DNA from: Pelagicoccus mobilis | GTDB lineage: Bacteria; Verrucomicrobiota; Verrucomicrobiia; Opitutales; Opitutaceae | Direction: 5' to 3' | Assembly: GCF_016595505.1 (NCBI RefSeq) | Contig: NZ_JAENIL010000036.1 | Span: 17,516-81,515 of the forward strand | DNA: 64,000 nt | Part shown: piece by piece, positions 27,684 to 36,959 of the stretch | How positions within the stretch are numbered: the stretch's first letter is position 1 | Layout of the letters: the number at the start of each line of letters is the position of its first letter | Program-made: the position numbers and the translations under genes | Notes under the pieces: model-generated | What the model saw: only the letters and a program-made list of their open reading frames with translations | Told to the model about the DNA's origin: nothing | Database searches by the model: none

Positions 27684-28067
27684 ATGAAAAAAATTGTTCT
27701 CACTATCCTAAGCCTCGCCGTCCTCGCTCTGGGAGCTGTCAATCTCAGCGCCGCCCACCATAAAAACAAAGCGACTCCGCACACTGTGATCCACGTTGTT
27801 ACCGTGTCATGGAAGGCAGACGCTAGTGATGACGCGATCCAGGCCGCACTCGACGGCGTCGTCCAGCTCCAGAAGGATTACGACGGAATCACCCGCGTCT
27901 GGATCAAGACCATCAAGGCCCAGGGCAATCGAAGCCACGCCTTCGTCATGGAATTCAAGGACCAGCAAGCCCTCGTCGACTACGCCGGTAGCGACGCCCA
28001 AAAGAAGTGGTACAAAGTCTACTACCCAGTTCGCGAAGGCAGCACGACCTTCGACATAACGAACTAA
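27684..28067 (+). CDS. Secreted Dabb (stress-responsive A/B barrel) protein
   Basis: The ATG at 27684 starts a signal peptide (MKKIVLTILSLAVLALGAVNLSAA), preferred over the upstream in-frame start at 27645. The mature part of about 100 residues is a single Dabb domain (VIHVVTVSWKADASDDAIQAALDGV to YKVYYPVREG), a dimeric ferredoxin-like fold. Bacterial Dabb proteins have no settled function. A strong terminator follows, so it is probably a single-gene unit. Confidence 0.86.
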   Translation: MKKIVLTILSLAVLALGAVNLSAAHHKNKATPHTVIHVVTVSWKADASDDAIQAALDGVVQLQKDYDGITRVWIKTIKAQGNRSHAFVMEFKDQQALVDYAGSDAQKKWYKVYYPVREGSTTFDITN

Positions 28068-28092
28068 CACACTTTCCGAAACAAGTTTTAGG

Positions 28093-28125
28093 GCCCGTCT
28101 TCAGTTTTCTGAAGGCGGGCTTTTC
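28093..28125 (+). terminator. Rho-independent terminator after the Dabb gene
   Basis: A 12-base stem (28093-28104 with 28109-28120, one G-T pair) closes a TTTT loop and is followed by TTTTCATTTT. It lies 25 bases after the Dabb stop. Confidence 0.93.
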
Positions 28126-28247
28126 ATTTTTCTCAACGGGCTCCAACGCCGCCCCCCCTTTTCCTTACTTCATGGTAGTTTTTTCTTTATTTGACCTCTC
28201 GCGAATCTAAACTGACTGCAGACATTTCGAACGAAGAAACCTCAGCC

Positions 28248-29501
28248 ATGAGCCAACAACGATTTCACGTCTTTCATCCGCAACAGCGAAACCGGCCGCC
28301 AAATAGCTTTTACACGCTCGCCGAGAACGAACCGTTCCGAATCTTTTTCCCCCTGGGAATGTTGCTGGGCATCATCGGCATCGCCCTATGGCCGCTACAC
28401 TACGCAGGAGTCATTGAAACGTATCCGCTAGCCAGCCACCTACGCCTCATGATTCATGGATTTCTGGGCAGTTTCGTGATCGGATTCCTTTTCACCGCAG
28501 GGCCTCGACTACTGAGTTGCCCGCAGCCCAATGGATCGATCATCGAAGGGCTGCTGATCGTATCAATTCTCCAATCAGTATTCGCCTTTCTCCACCCTAT
28601 CGCGGCAGACGCTCTGTTCCTCTTCCAGCTATCCGCTGTCCTCTTCCTCGGACTCGTAGGATTCAAGCACAGGTCCGACCTGCCACCGCCTGGATTCATC
28701 CTCGGAATCGCCGGACTGCTAAGCGCTTTGGTCGGTGCTGTCCTCATGCTTATGACCGATCTGGGCAAGGGAGGCAGCCTAGGCTACCAACTGTCGAGAA
28801 TCCTCCTCTTCCAGGCCTTCCCGGTACTGCCGATCATCGGCATCGGCGCCTTTTTCTTTCCCAAACTGACCAAAGATAAAAACCCACAGGACCTCCCTGT
28901 AAGTCGCTACCCCAGCAAACAATGGCTGGTCAGAGCGAGCTACGCAGCAACCGCCGCTTTCGCATTCGGATTTTCCGTCTACTTGGAAATCAAGGGGAAC
29001 CATCAATTCGCTTACCTCTTGCGAGCCGCAACCCTCGCGACCTATCTGTGCCTGGAAACGCCTCTATTGATTCGATCTCGAGGCGACAGCTCCCAACGAC
29101 TGCACCTCATCGCCTGCTCGATCGCCATTGTCTCCAGTTTTGCAGCGATCGCCTTCTATCCCGCGCAAAAAACAGCTTGGCTGCATGGCTTCTTTATTTG
29201 CGGGCTCTCGGGAGCGATCGTACTCGTCGCAACCCGAGTCGTCTTCGGTCATAGCGGCAGACCTCTCCTCGCTCTGGCAAGCCGGAAACCTCTGCTCTGG
29301 GGCATCCTCTTCCTAGCGATCGCCGCCAGCGCCCGCGTGTTCGCAGACTTTCGACCTGACATCCGAATCACACATTACCTCTACGCGGCCACCTTTTGGC
29401 TCGTGGTCGCAGCGGTCTGGTTAAGCAAAGTCGCACCTAAGGTCAGATTCGAAGAGCCTGAAGAACCAAGCAATCCGCTCGCGCCGCCACGTCCACGTTA
29501 G
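28248..29501 (+). CDS. nnrS: NnrS family membrane protein
   Basis: The 417-residue protein has about twelve hydrophobic helices and the NnrS pattern ENEPFRIFFPLGMLLGIIGIALWPLHYAG with HLRLMIHGFLGSFVIGFLFTAGPRLLS. NnrS proteins are haem- and copper-containing membrane proteins linked to resistance to nitric oxide stress. I choose ATG at 28248 (MSQQRFHVF) because the 19 residues encoded upstream are unlike the family and the ATG fits the conserved N-terminus. No nitric oxide reductase gene is near. Confidence 0.88.
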   Translation: MSQQRFHVFHPQQRNRPPNSFYTLAENEPFRIFFPLGMLLGIIGIALWPLHYAGVIETYPLASHLRLMIHGFLGSFVIGFLFTAGPRLLSCPQPNGSIIEGLLIVSILQSVFAFLHPIAADALFLFQLSAVLFLGLVGFKHRSDLPPPGFILGIAGLLSALVGAVLMLMTDLGKGGSLGYQLSRILLFQAFPVLPIIGIGAFFFPKLTKDKNPQDLPVSRYPSKQWLVRASYAATAAFAFGFSVYLEIKGNHQFAYLLRAATLATYLCLETPLLIRSRGDSSQRLHLIACSIAIVSSFAAIAFYPAQKTAWLHGFFICGLSGAIVLVATRVVFGHSGRPLLALASRKPLLWGILFLAIAASARVFADFRPDIRITHYLYAATFWLVVAAVWLSKVAPKVRFEEPEEPSNPLAPPRPR

Positions 29502-29559
29502 TCGAAACCGAGCCAAAGCTTGCGCGACCGCCAGACGCGAGCCAGCTTCCCTAGCTACT

Positions 29560-30405
29560 ATGGCAGAGCTCGGCAAACAGAACGAATTGGCGATCGTTAA
29601 CGAATCCCCACACGGCCTATATCTCGATGGAGGAGATCTTGGCGACATCCTGCTTCCCAGCGCCTACGTGCCACGAGACCTCACCCCAAACTCCAAAATT
29701 TCGGTCTTTGTCCACCTAGACTCCGAGGATCGGCTTGTCGCGACCACCGAACGCCCCAAAGCGGAGGTAGACCAATTCGCCGCCCTGAAAGTAGTCGAAG
29801 TGAACCGCCGCATGGGAGCCTTCCTCGATTGGGGGCTCAGCAAAGACCTATTGCTACCCTTTCGAGAAAGCCGTGGCAGAATTGAAGTCGGCGACACCAG
29901 GGTGGTTCGAATCTACATCGATCAAGCGAGCGGACGAATCGTCGCAAGCGAGCGGCATTCTCGCTTCCTTAGCGATGCCCGCCCACGCTACCAGCCACAG
30001 CAGGAAGTCGACCTGATCGTCGCGAGCGAAACCCCTTTGGGCTACAAAGCGATCGTCAACAACACCCACGTCGGCCTCCTCTACGAAAACGAACTTTCCG
30101 ATCCACTGAGCGTCGGCCAATGCTTCAAAGGCTACGTCACAAAAGTCAGAGCAGACGGAAATATCGACCTACGACGCGACCGCTCCGGTTACTCCCGAGT
30201 AGCTCCGCTCGCCGAACAAATTCTCGACAAGCTCAAAGCAAACCAGGGCCGTCTGGAGCTCGACGATCGATCTTCCCCCGACGCGGTACGAGCCGCCTTC
30301 AACGTCAGTAAAAAGGCGTTCAAGCAGGCTCTCGGCTCCCTGTACAAGCAACGAGCGATCAGCTTCTCGGACGGAGGCGTCGACCTCATCGACCCCAAAC
30401 CTTGA
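29560..30405 (+). CDS. cvfB: S1-domain RNA-binding protein, CvfB/YitL family
   Basis: The 281 residues show the CvfB plan of tandem S1-like OB folds (NESPHGLYLDGGDLGDILLP; VVEVNRRMGAFLDWGLSKDLLLPF; ETPLGYKAIVNNTHVGLLYENE) and a C-terminal winged helix (SSPDAVRAAFNVSKKAFKQALGSLYKQRAI). CvfB binds RNA and affects virulence gene expression in Staphylococcus; in other bacteria its role is less clear. It stands 58 bases after nnrS. Confidence 0.92.
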   Translation: MAELGKQNELAIVNESPHGLYLDGGDLGDILLPSAYVPRDLTPNSKISVFVHLDSEDRLVATTERPKAEVDQFAALKVVEVNRRMGAFLDWGLSKDLLLPFRESRGRIEVGDTRVVRIYIDQASGRIVASERHSRFLSDARPRYQPQQEVDLIVASETPLGYKAIVNNTHVGLLYENELSDPLSVGQCFKGYVTKVRADGNIDLRRDRSGYSRVAPLAEQILDKLKANQGRLELDDRSSPDAVRAAFNVSKKAFKQALGSLYKQRAISFSDGGVDLIDPKP

Positions 30406-30598
30406 ACGCATCAGCTCCAAGGGGCATAGGGCGGCTTCCTAATGGTCACTAGGCGACACCCGCACCTAAGGCAGGGTTAACTACTCTCGCCCCTGACTAA
30501 AATGGACAGTTTTCAGCAAAAGATCACTTTTTTTGAACATCTGCCTATTTCATCCGTCATACATCGCGTAGGACATCGCTTAGCGAGTCCTCATTTGG

Positions 30599-30662
30599 GG
30601 TAACAAAGAAAACAAGTTAGCGGATCGCTTAGGGGTAGGCGATCCGCTTTTCTTTTGTTACC
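30599..30662. terminator. Long imperfect hairpin, probable bidirectional terminator
   Basis: An inner perfect 9-base stem (30620-30628 with 30639-30647) closes a TTAGGGGTAG loop and is followed by TTTTCTTTTG. The outer arms 30599-30613 (GGTAACAAAGAAAA) and 30648-30662 (TTTTCTTTTGTTACC) also pair with one bulge. The whole 64-base unit can end transcripts from cvfB and from the opposite gene. Confidence 0.75.
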
Positions 30663-30691
30663 GAGCTTTGAATACATCTCCCTACAAGCAA

Positions 30692-30720
30692 CAAGCGAAC
30701 CCCATAAAGGGATTCGCTTG
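30692..30720. repeat. Second hairpin in the same gap
   Basis: CAAGCGAA at 30692-30699 pairs with TTCGCTTG at 30713-30720 around an inner CCC/GGG. The following bases repeat the AGGGGTAGG found in the loop of the hairpin at 30599-30662. Confidence 0.55.
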
Positions 30721-30772
30721 CCAGGGGTAGGACTCGCCTGTTCGGCGTCGTAGTTTGGGCTTGTAGCGCCAG

Positions 30773-31357
30773 CTATTTCGCAGCTAGCAAAAAATTTCCA
30801 TATTCGTAGACGTAGCTATCAGGAACGAGATTTGTACGAATTTCCTCCGTGCCGGAATAGAAGTGCATTTGCTCGGGCATTTCGTAGCTCAACAATGTAA
30901 GGATAGAAACAATACGGCTCTTGCCCGCCTCCAGATCCCCAATACGCCGGCAAACAAATGAAGCTTCACCAAAGCGGTCGAACCGCATCACGCAATAAGC
31001 GTCTTCCACATCCTCCACAGCCGTCACACGCGCCGTAAATTCAAACCAAGCCGTCTGCTTCAGGAAACGTACCTCCTCGCCTTCCCTCACCACTCCGGCC
31101 CGCTTGTTCTCGATGATCTCCACATCCAACAACCCCGGACCAAACGTGTCGCTTGAAAGCATCGTCACATTCTCTTTCCGACTTTTCACCAAACCATCTC
31201 CGGTAAAGCAATACGGTGCATTTCCACGTATTTCATAAACCGGAATCAAGGATCCCTCCTCCAGACAATACAGCGAACTCTGCCCCTGCAGCGACCCACA
31301 CGAAAGAAAACAGAAGAATACTAAAAAGGTAATATTTCGTGTTGTTATTTCCCTCAT
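30773..31357 (-). CDS. Secreted protein of unknown function
   Basis: I do not recognise this 194-residue protein. It begins with a signal peptide (NITFLVFFCFLSCGSLQGQ) that could be cleaved after QGQ; the FLSC stretch is only a weak lipobox. The mature part has paired cysteines at YCLEEG, YCFTG, YCVMRF and FVCRRI, suited to disulfides in the periplasm. The middle part (GVVREGEEVRFLKQTAWFEFTARV) is beta-rich. No family comes to mind and neighbours give no lead. Confidence 0.72.
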   Translation of the reverse strand: MREITTRNITFLVFFCFLSCGSLQGQSSLYCLEEGSLIPVYEIRGNAPYCFTGDGLVKSRKENVTMLSSDTFGPGLLDVEIIENKRAGVVREGEEVRFLKQTAWFEFTARVTAVEDVEDAYCVMRFDRFGEASFVCRRIGDLEAGKSRIVSILTLLSYEMPEQMHFYSGTEEIRTNLVPDSYVYEYGNFLLAAK

Positions 31358-31675
31358 AATGCAGTCGATTTCTACTATCCATAAGATCGCCTAAACGCCC
31401 TTATTATCAACGTCTCCAACCCGATTGATAACTAACTTACAAACCTCTAGCATGTCTTTTACAGGACCTCGTGGACTCCCTTAATTCAAGGCTCCAATCT
31501 TCCTCAGTTTTTACCCATCGAGCTCTGGAAATACCTAGTTAACGCAGTGCAAACCGAAGTAGTTCAACCGTATCCAAAACAACATGACATTCTGTCAAGT
31601 CTAGCAGTTGAATTTTAATAGCAACAGATCGAAACAAGACACTCCCGCTTTAGGGTTTCGAAAACGAGCCACACC
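31358..31675. other. Intergenic gap, divergent promoters expected
   Basis: These 318 bases separate the divergent unknown secreted protein and the short-chain dehydrogenase gene. I see no hairpin with a T run, no open frame worth listing and no clear operator. It should hold both promoters. Confidence 0.5.
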
Positions 31676-32563
31676 GTGAATCCCACCTATCAAGTCGTCC
31701 TCATTACTGGCTGTAGTTCAGGCATCGGCTATGAGCTCATCCAGCGCTTCGATCGGAAAGGATACCGCATCATCGCCACGGCCTTGCCAAACTCTCTCGC
31801 GGAGCTCGAATCGAGCCCAGCTGCTCAAAGCCAACGCATCACAGCCAGAGGCCTTGACATAGCGGATTACGAAGCCACCACCCGCTTGGTTCGGGAAACA
31901 GAGCAAAGCATCGGCTCGGTCGACATTCTCATCAACAATGCCGGCATCTCCTATCGCTCTACTGTCGAAGACATGACGGACGAGGACGAGCAGCGACAAC
32001 TCCAGGTCAACTACTTGGGCCCGATGCATCTCATCCGCACCTGCCTGCCGGAAATGCGTCGCAAGCGCTACGGACGCATCATAAACATCTCCTCAGTTGG
32101 CGGCATGATGGCGATGCCAACTATGGCCTCCTACTCCGCCTCCAAATTCGCGCTCGAAGGGGCTAGCGAGTCCCTTTGGTACGAACTTAAGCCATGGGGC
32201 ATACACGTCAGCCTCGTGCGTCCCGGCTTCATCAACTCTCTCGCATTCACCAAGGTTCAATACTCTCGACGCAAAGCGGCCGGCGAGAGTTCGCCCGAGT
32301 ACGATTCCCACTACGAGAACATGAAGACCTTCGTTGAGGGCATCATGCAACGTACCCCCTGCACATCGAAGGACGTAGCGCGACGCATCTTCAAACTGAG
32401 CCGCCAGAAACGCCCCAAGCTTCGCGCCGCAGGAACGCCAGACGCCAGCCTCTTCTATTTTATCCGACGAGTCTTGCCTCGCTTCGTCTACCACAGGCTT
32501 CTCTACAAAACACTGCCCGGCGTATCCAAGTGGGGCCCGGGCAAACCACAGGACAAATCATGA
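31676..32563 (+). CDS. Short-chain dehydrogenase/reductase
   Basis: The 295-residue protein has the classical SDR elements: TGCSSGIG cofactor loop at about residue 10, ILINNAGISY, the serine in NISSVGG, and YSASK with the catalytic Tyr-Lys pair. The C-terminal part beyond residue 200 is longer than in small SDRs and basic (FKLSRQKRPKLRAAGTPDAS). The substrate is unknown. The start is GTG at 31676. Its stop overlaps the DoxX gene (ATGA), so both are coupled. Confidence 0.9.
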   Translation: MNPTYQVVLITGCSSGIGYELIQRFDRKGYRIIATALPNSLAELESSPAAQSQRITARGLDIADYEATTRLVRETEQSIGSVDILINNAGISYRSTVEDMTDEDEQRQLQVNYLGPMHLIRTCLPEMRRKRYGRIINISSVGGMMAMPTMASYSASKFALEGASESLWYELKPWGIHVSLVRPGFINSLAFTKVQYSRRKAAGESSPEYDSHYENMKTFVEGIMQRTPCTSKDVARRIFKLSRQKRPKLRAAGTPDASLFYFIRRVLPRFVYHRLLYKTLPGVSKWGPGKPQDKS

Positions 32564-32991
32564 GCCGAGATTTTGCCGACCTGGTTTTTCGCCTGCTCTT
32601 CAGCTTGATCTTCATCGGGCTCGGGGGAGAACACCTTCTCAGCGACGAGCTGATACAGAAACTCATGCCTGAGTGGATGCCCGGTCCCAGATTTGTATCC
32701 ATTTTCTGTGGTATCATCCTCTTCACAGGCGGGAGCATGATCGCCGTCGGCTATCGCTTAAAGCTAGCAGCCATCCTCCTCGGCTCCTTTCTGGTGCTAG
32801 TAAGCGCCGTTGTCCACGCCCCGGCCCTTCAAGGGATAGCATCCCCTGTCGCAGACCCCCGAGATCAATGGCTTTGGGAAACCCTGCAGCGTAGCAATTT
32901 CGTCAAAAACCTCTGCCTGCTCGGCGTTTGCATGATGCTCCCATTCTACACCCCCGGCAGGTGGTCTCTCGAACGTATGCTTAAAAAGTAA
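32560..32991 (+). CDS. DoxX-like membrane protein
   Basis: A 143-residue protein with four membrane helices (LVFRLLFSLIFIGLGGEHLL; FVSIFCGIILFTGGSMIAVG; LAAILLGSFLVLVSAVVH; FVKNLCLLGVCMMLPF), as in the DoxX/SURF4 group. ATG at 32560 overlaps the SDR stop and is preferred over the earlier in-frame ATG at 32530, which lies inside the SDR gene. Function in bacteria is varied and not predicted here. Confidence 0.85.
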   Translation: MSRDFADLVFRLLFSLIFIGLGGEHLLSDELIQKLMPEWMPGPRFVSIFCGIILFTGGSMIAVGYRLKLAAILLGSFLVLVSAVVHAPALQGIASPVADPRDQWLWETLQRSNFVKNLCLLGVCMMLPFYTPGRWSLERMLKK

Positions 32992-33006
32992 AGCGTAATT
33001 ACTATT

Positions 33007-33028
33007 AGCTCCCTTCACAGAGGGAGCT
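33007..33028 (+). terminator. Short perfect hairpin after the DoxX gene
   Basis: An 8-base perfect stem (33007-33014 with 33021-33028) and TCACAG loop lies 15 bases after the DoxX stop. A T run is missing, so it may be a weak terminator or an RNA-stabilising end. Confidence 0.5.
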
Positions 33029-33206
33029 GCTCTAGCAAAGGAAGACTAATTGCAAACCGAGGTCTTTTTTTACTTTTCAAAGCTCTGATCAATCGCATGT
33101 TTCGCCCCGCTTCGTAAAAAATACGGAACTTAGACGTATGTTTACGAAACTAAGACGCGGGCTCTCCGGAGCTCGTATCAAATCAAACTACAATACAGAT
33201 CAGAAA

Positions 33207-33899
33207 ATGAAAAATAAGACTATCGCTATCCTAGCGGCAGCCGCAGGCTTCGTGTCTGCAAGCAACATCAACGCCCAAGAACTCTCTTGGGAAGCAACCT
33301 ACGGAGTAGAGTCCGAGTACGTTTTCCGCGGCGTCAAGATCGCCGACGAAAGCATCCAAGGCGGCATCGAAGGTTCATACGCAGACGCATACTTCGGCGT
33401 CTGGGCACATGAAGCGTTCAACAGCGACTACAGCGACACCAGCGAGTTCGATTTCTACGCAGGTTACGGAGTAGCTCTCGACGACACTTACTCGCTCGAT
33501 TTCGGTGGTACCCTCTACCACTACCCAGATGCGGATGGTGACGACACTGTTGAAGCCTTCATCGGACTCACAGCCGACGTACAACTCGCGCCAAGCCTCT
33601 ACTTCTTCTACGACTTCGACATCGAAGCCATCACTGTAGAAGGAGCGATCGGCCACTCCATCGAAGTTGACAGCCGTTCAAGCGTCGATCTCGGAGCTGC
33701 GTTCGGTTACGTCGACATCGACAACGACATCCTCGATGCAGACTACATCTACTACTCTGCGACAGCGGACTACGTGTACTCCATCAGCGAAAGCACAGAC
33801 GCAGCCTTCGGCGTTCGTTACAGCAACAACGACATTGGCCTCTACCCGCACGAGGACGGTAACCTCTGGGGCGGCGTAACGTTCACAACAAGCTTCTAA
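33207..33899 (+). CDS. TorF-like putative outer-membrane beta-barrel protein
   Basis: The ATG at 33207 opens a signal peptide ([24 protein letters not shown]); an upstream ATG at 33138 would hide it. The mature 206 residues alternate beta strands and turns rich in Tyr, Asp and Ser ([44 protein letters not shown]) and end in Phe (FTTSF), as outer-membrane barrels do. The start of the mature part fits the TorF/Gcw_chp porin-like family. It is acidic, which suits a marine organism. A strong terminator follows. Confidence 0.82.
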   Translation: MKNKTIAILAAAAGFVSASNINAQELSWEATYGVESEYVFRGVKIADESIQGGIEGSYADAYFGVWAHEAFNSDYSDTSEFDFYAGYGVALDDTYSLDFGGTLYHYPDADGDDTVEAFIGLTADVQLAPSLYFFYDFDIEAITVEGAIGHSIEVDSRSSVDLGAAFGYVDIDNDILDADYIYYSATADYVYSISESTDAAFGVRYSNNDIGLYPHEDGNLWGGVTFTTSF

Positions 33900-33927
33900 T
33901 CTCTTAGCGAGATTCCCAGTTTCCAAG

Positions 33928-33956
33928 TCCGCCCCCAACCGGGGCGGGCTTTTTTT
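33928..33956 (+). terminator. Rho-independent terminator after the porin-like gene
   Basis: A 7-base GC stem (33929-33935 with 33941-33947) and five-base loop is followed by GC and seven T bases. It lies 29 bases after the stop. Confidence 0.93.
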
Positions 33957-34047
33957 GGGAAATTGGGGACAAGTTTTGCTGGATCTCAGGCCGGATCCTC
34001 TTCATTTTCTCGCGGCTTTGGTCCTAACCGCCAAAGCAGATAGAGAC

Positions 34048-35604
34048 ATGGCCCTTACAGAGTACAAAAGCAAATTCATCGCCGACTGCGGCATCAGCAT
34101 GGGAGACGAAGGCAAAGGTCGCCTCATCTCCGAAGTCGTCGAAGAACTCCGCGAAAAGACAGGCGTGGAAAATCCCGTCCAAGTCGTCCTCAAAGTAAAC
34201 GGAGGCGCCAACTCTGGCCATACCGCTGGCGGCCTGAAGCTGAACCTCCTCCCAGCCGGCGTTGTCGATCAATCGGTCGCCACTCTTGCAATCGGAGCGG
34301 GCGTCGTAGCCGACCCACGCAAATTCCTCTGGGAACTCGTGCCCGTAGACCACAAAGGCTATCGTGTCACCGAACGCCTCGCCATCGACGAGCGTTGCAT
34401 GGTGTCAGACGTTATCCACCGCCTCCTCGACCTCGCTTGGGAATGGTATCGAGTCAACGTCATCAACGAGGAACCACGCGGCAGCACCGGACGCGGCATC
34501 ACTCCCGCCTACCTCGACGAAGTCGGCCAATTCCAAATCACCTACTCCGACTTCCTCGCAGACCAAGACCTCTACGCGAAGAAAGTCGCTCAACGCGCCG
34601 ATCGCGCCTGCCGCGTCATCCAGCACGTATGCCAAGTGACCGAGGACGCATGGAACGGCTTCTTCGACACACTCACCGACGCTGAAGGACGCGCCAACGA
34701 GGAGGCCCTCAAGCTAGGTCTCTTCGAAACCAGCGAGTTCGATTTCACTATCTTTAAGGGCGAACAGCCTTTCACCCTCAACACCGACAAGATCGTCGAA
34801 ATCTACTGGGACGCCGCCCAGAAACTGGCCGACAAGATCGTCGATGTTCGCGAAGTCGTCCGCGGAGCGCAAACCGCAGACCGGTATGTGATCGGCGAAT
34901 ACGGCCAGGCCTACTGGCTCGACAAACGCCAAGGATTCTCGCCCAACGTCTCCGCATCACACACTTACGCTCCCGAATTCTTCAGTTCCGCTTGCCAACC
35001 CGTCCAGCCCCTGCACGTGTTCGGCGTCGCCAAGGCCTACGACACCAAGGTTGGTACCCACGTTTTCATCACCGAAGAAGATCCCGAGCACCCGCTCTTC
35101 GTCTTGCTTCGCCGCTTGGAGTTCGGTGTCTCCACAGGTCGCCAACGAATGGTCGGCTGGTACGACGCAGTAGAAAAGGGCGACACGCTCCGCTACGGCG
35201 GTTTTGACGATCTGATGATCAATAAGATCGACGCCCTCACCCACTCGGGAGATTGGAACGGCAACCTCAAGATTTGTATCGCCTACGAGGATACCGAAGG
35301 AAAACGCTACTACCGCGTGCCTCGCAGCGAAGCCTTCCGCAAGACCCTCAAGCCGATCTACCAAGAGTATGCAGGCTGGACTCAAGACATCTCCAAGTGT
35401 CGCAGCTTCGGCGAACTCCCCGCCGAAGCAAAAGCCTACGTCGCCGGCATGATGCGAGCTCTTCTCGATTCCGCCTACCACGGTGAAGACTGGCCGGAAG
35501 AACTTCCAAATCTCCGATACGTCGGAGTCGGCCCAATGCCGTCACAAGTCATTCGCGACATCCCAGAGATCCGCGAACTTCTTAAGCACGACAAGCCTCT
35601 GTAA
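34048..35604 (+). CDS. purA: Adenylosuccinate synthetase, long divergent form
   Basis: The enzyme joins IMP and aspartate using GTP in AMP synthesis. Motifs seen are GDEGKG at about residue 18, NGGANSGHT with the catalytic histidine near 52, [10 protein letters not shown] near 150, [12 protein letters not shown] near 366, INKIDALT and [11 protein letters not shown] at the end. The protein is 518 residues, about 85 longer than E. coli PurA, and the middle (EGAQG and PFPTE regions of the E. coli enzyme) is poorly conserved. I use ATG at 34048 (MALTEYKSK); the frame from 33955 runs into the terminator. It is a single gene. A related nucleotide ligase function cannot be excluded. Confidence 0.85.
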   Translation: MALTEYKSKFIADCGISMGDEGKGRLISEVVEELREKTGVENPVQVVLKVNGGANSGHTAGGLKLNLLPAGVVDQSVATLAIGAGVVADPRKFLWELVPVDHKGYRVTERLAIDERCMVSDVIHRLLDLAWEWYRVNVINEEPRGSTGRGITPAYLDEVGQFQITYSDFLADQDLYAKKVAQRADRACRVIQHVCQVTEDAWNGFFDTLTDAEGRANEEALKLGLFETSEFDFTIFKGEQPFTLNTDKIVEIYWDAAQKLADKIVDVREVVRGAQTADRYVIGEYGQAYWLDKRQGFSPNVSASHTYAPEFFSSACQPVQPLHVFGVAKAYDTKVGTHVFITEEDPEHPLFVLLRRLEFGVSTGRQRMVGWYDAVEKGDTLRYGGFDDLMINKIDALTHSGDWNGNLKICIAYEDTEGKRYYRVPRSEAFRKTLKPIYQEYAGWTQDISKCRSFGELPAEAKAYVAGMMRALLDSAYHGEDWPEELPNLRYVGVGPMPSQVIRDIPEIRELLKHDKPL

Positions 35605-35645
35605 ATCTGCGAACGGCCATCGTAATCGATGGCCGCCTCTGCGGA

Positions 35646-36551
35646 CTATTTGCAAATCCGCTTCAAAAGAGCGTACAGCATCTCAAGCTTCGGCATCGCC
35701 ACGCCTGCAGCCTTGGCCTGTCGAAGCGGCTCGCCCCAAATCGCCTCGACCTCTACGGGCCGCCCTTCCACAAAATCGATCATACTCGAAGGGCGATACG
35801 GCCCCATCGGCTGCGTGATCTCGATCTGATAATCAGCGAATCCATCACGAAAGGTGTATCCAAACTGGTTCGCTGCCGCCATGATTTCCTCCATCAGCGC
35901 CTTCGCTTCAGAGCAAAGCTCGGGCGATTCCACAATGACGTCGGTACAAACGCCTCCGGCCGCTATCGCTAGCCCGTTGAAAGGGACATTCCAAACCAGC
36001 TTCTTCCATTGGATCCCCAGCAAGTCAGGCTCGAACCTAGCTTTTACTCCAGCTTCAGAAAAAACCGAGACAAGCGTTTCAGCCTCACTCGCATCCGCCC
36101 CATCACTCGGCCCGATGCTGACCGAGCCCTTCATGAAATTCTTCACCACCGCCGGGGCGATCCGATTCAAACAAACGAAACAAAGGCCTCCAAAAACCTT
36201 GTTGTTCGGAAATCTCGCTTTCAAGAACTGGTCATTGCCTAGACCATTTTGAAGCGTGAGCAACTGGGTTGTTTCATCTACCAGTGGGTCAAGCATCTTA
36301 GGCAGGCTTTGATTCGCAGTCGCTTTGATCGAGACGATCACCAGATCGCTCACCCCTATTTCCTCGGAATCGCCAAAAGCCGCGACCCGATCGAGCGTAA
36401 ACTCGTCGTCTGTACGAATGACCCGAACGCCATCGCGTTTAGCAACCTCCAAGTCGCTCCTCATCAAAAACGCCACCTCATGCCCGTTTCGTTGCAGAAG
36501 AGCTCCGTAGTAGAGCCCTATGGCTCCTGACCCCACAATCGCGATTTTCAT
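35646..36551 (-). CDS. panE: 2-dehydropantoate 2-reductase (ketopantoate reductase) family
   Basis: The 301-residue protein has the NADP-binding GSGAIGLYYGALLQRNGHEV at its N-terminus, the GLGNDQ segment, the catalytic lysine in WKKLVWNVPFNGLAI at about residue 190 and a C-terminal helical domain with RPSSMIDFVEGRPVEVEAI. It would form pantoate for coenzyme A synthesis. Many bacteria have paralogues with other keto acid substrates, so pantoate is likely and not certain. It converges with purA. Confidence 0.88.
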   Translation of the reverse strand: MKIAIVGSGAIGLYYGALLQRNGHEVAFLMRSDLEVAKRDGVRVIRTDDEFTLDRVAAFGDSEEIGVSDLVIVSIKATANQSLPKMLDPLVDETTQLLTLQNGLGNDQFLKARFPNNKVFGGLCFVCLNRIAPAVVKNFMKGSVSIGPSDGADASEAETLVSVFSEAGVKARFEPDLLGIQWKKLVWNVPFNGLAIAAGGVCTDVIVESPELCSEAKALMEEIMAAANQFGYTFRDGFADYQIEITQPMGPYRPSSMIDFVEGRPVEVEAIWGEPLRQAKAAGVAMPKLEMLYALLKRICK

Positions 36552-36655
36552 ATCTTGGAGCAGCTAAAAACCCAGCTATCGCCGTAGCAAGTCCGCACAG
36601 TAAAGAGATTCCCTGAATTGTGACAACGGGGTTAACTCCCAATCTTTTTCACAAC

Positions 36656-36677
36656 TTGTTCCATCGATCAGGAACAA
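36656..36677. promoter_or_regulatory. Inverted repeat, possible operator
   Basis: TTGTTCC at 36656-36662 is repeated in reverse complement as GGAACAA at 36671-36677, with an eight-base centre. The symmetry and spacing resemble a site for a dimeric regulator upstream of panE. No T run follows, so it is less like a terminator. Confidence 0.35.
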
Positions 36678-36943
36678 TCACCAGATTTTACCAAAAAATA
36701 GGGAGAACACCCTGCATTCGCATTTCCCGAAAATCACTGGCTGAAACTTGCTAATTTGGCCCATTGCGCCGCGAACGTTACATCTCCCACATCTAGGGGA
36801 AATCCTTGTGGGCAGGATTTTGTCACAATCCAACTCACTCTTTCAAATTAGCGATAACAGCTCGACTCACGATTGCCCCTTTCCATCTCTACTCCAACGA
36901 CTTACATCCGTCTCCAATAAGGGCCACGACGAAGCTATCCATT

Positions 36944-36959
36944 GTTTCAAATTTGAAAC
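36944..36959. promoter_or_regulatory. Perfect 16-base palindrome
   Basis: GTTTCAAATTTGAAAC is fully self-complementary. It could be an operator for a dimeric repressor. No regulator gene is close. Confidence 0.35.

Larger units (their letters stand above)
30406..30772. other. Intergenic region with two hairpins
   Basis: This 367-base gap after cvfB has no convincing open frame. Its only clear structure is the pair of hairpins at 30599-30662 and 30692-30720, described separately. It lies between two genes that converge, so it should hold their terminators. Confidence 0.6.

Noticed and set aside
31676..32563. SDR gene as the missing xylose dehydrogenase
   Set aside because: It is 5 kb from the pentose operon, coupled to a DoxX gene, and its long basic C-terminus is unlike known xylose dehydrogenases.
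33955..34047. Upstream extension of the purA frame
   Set aside because: It overlaps the terminator of the porin-like gene and adds residues absent from all known PurA proteins.
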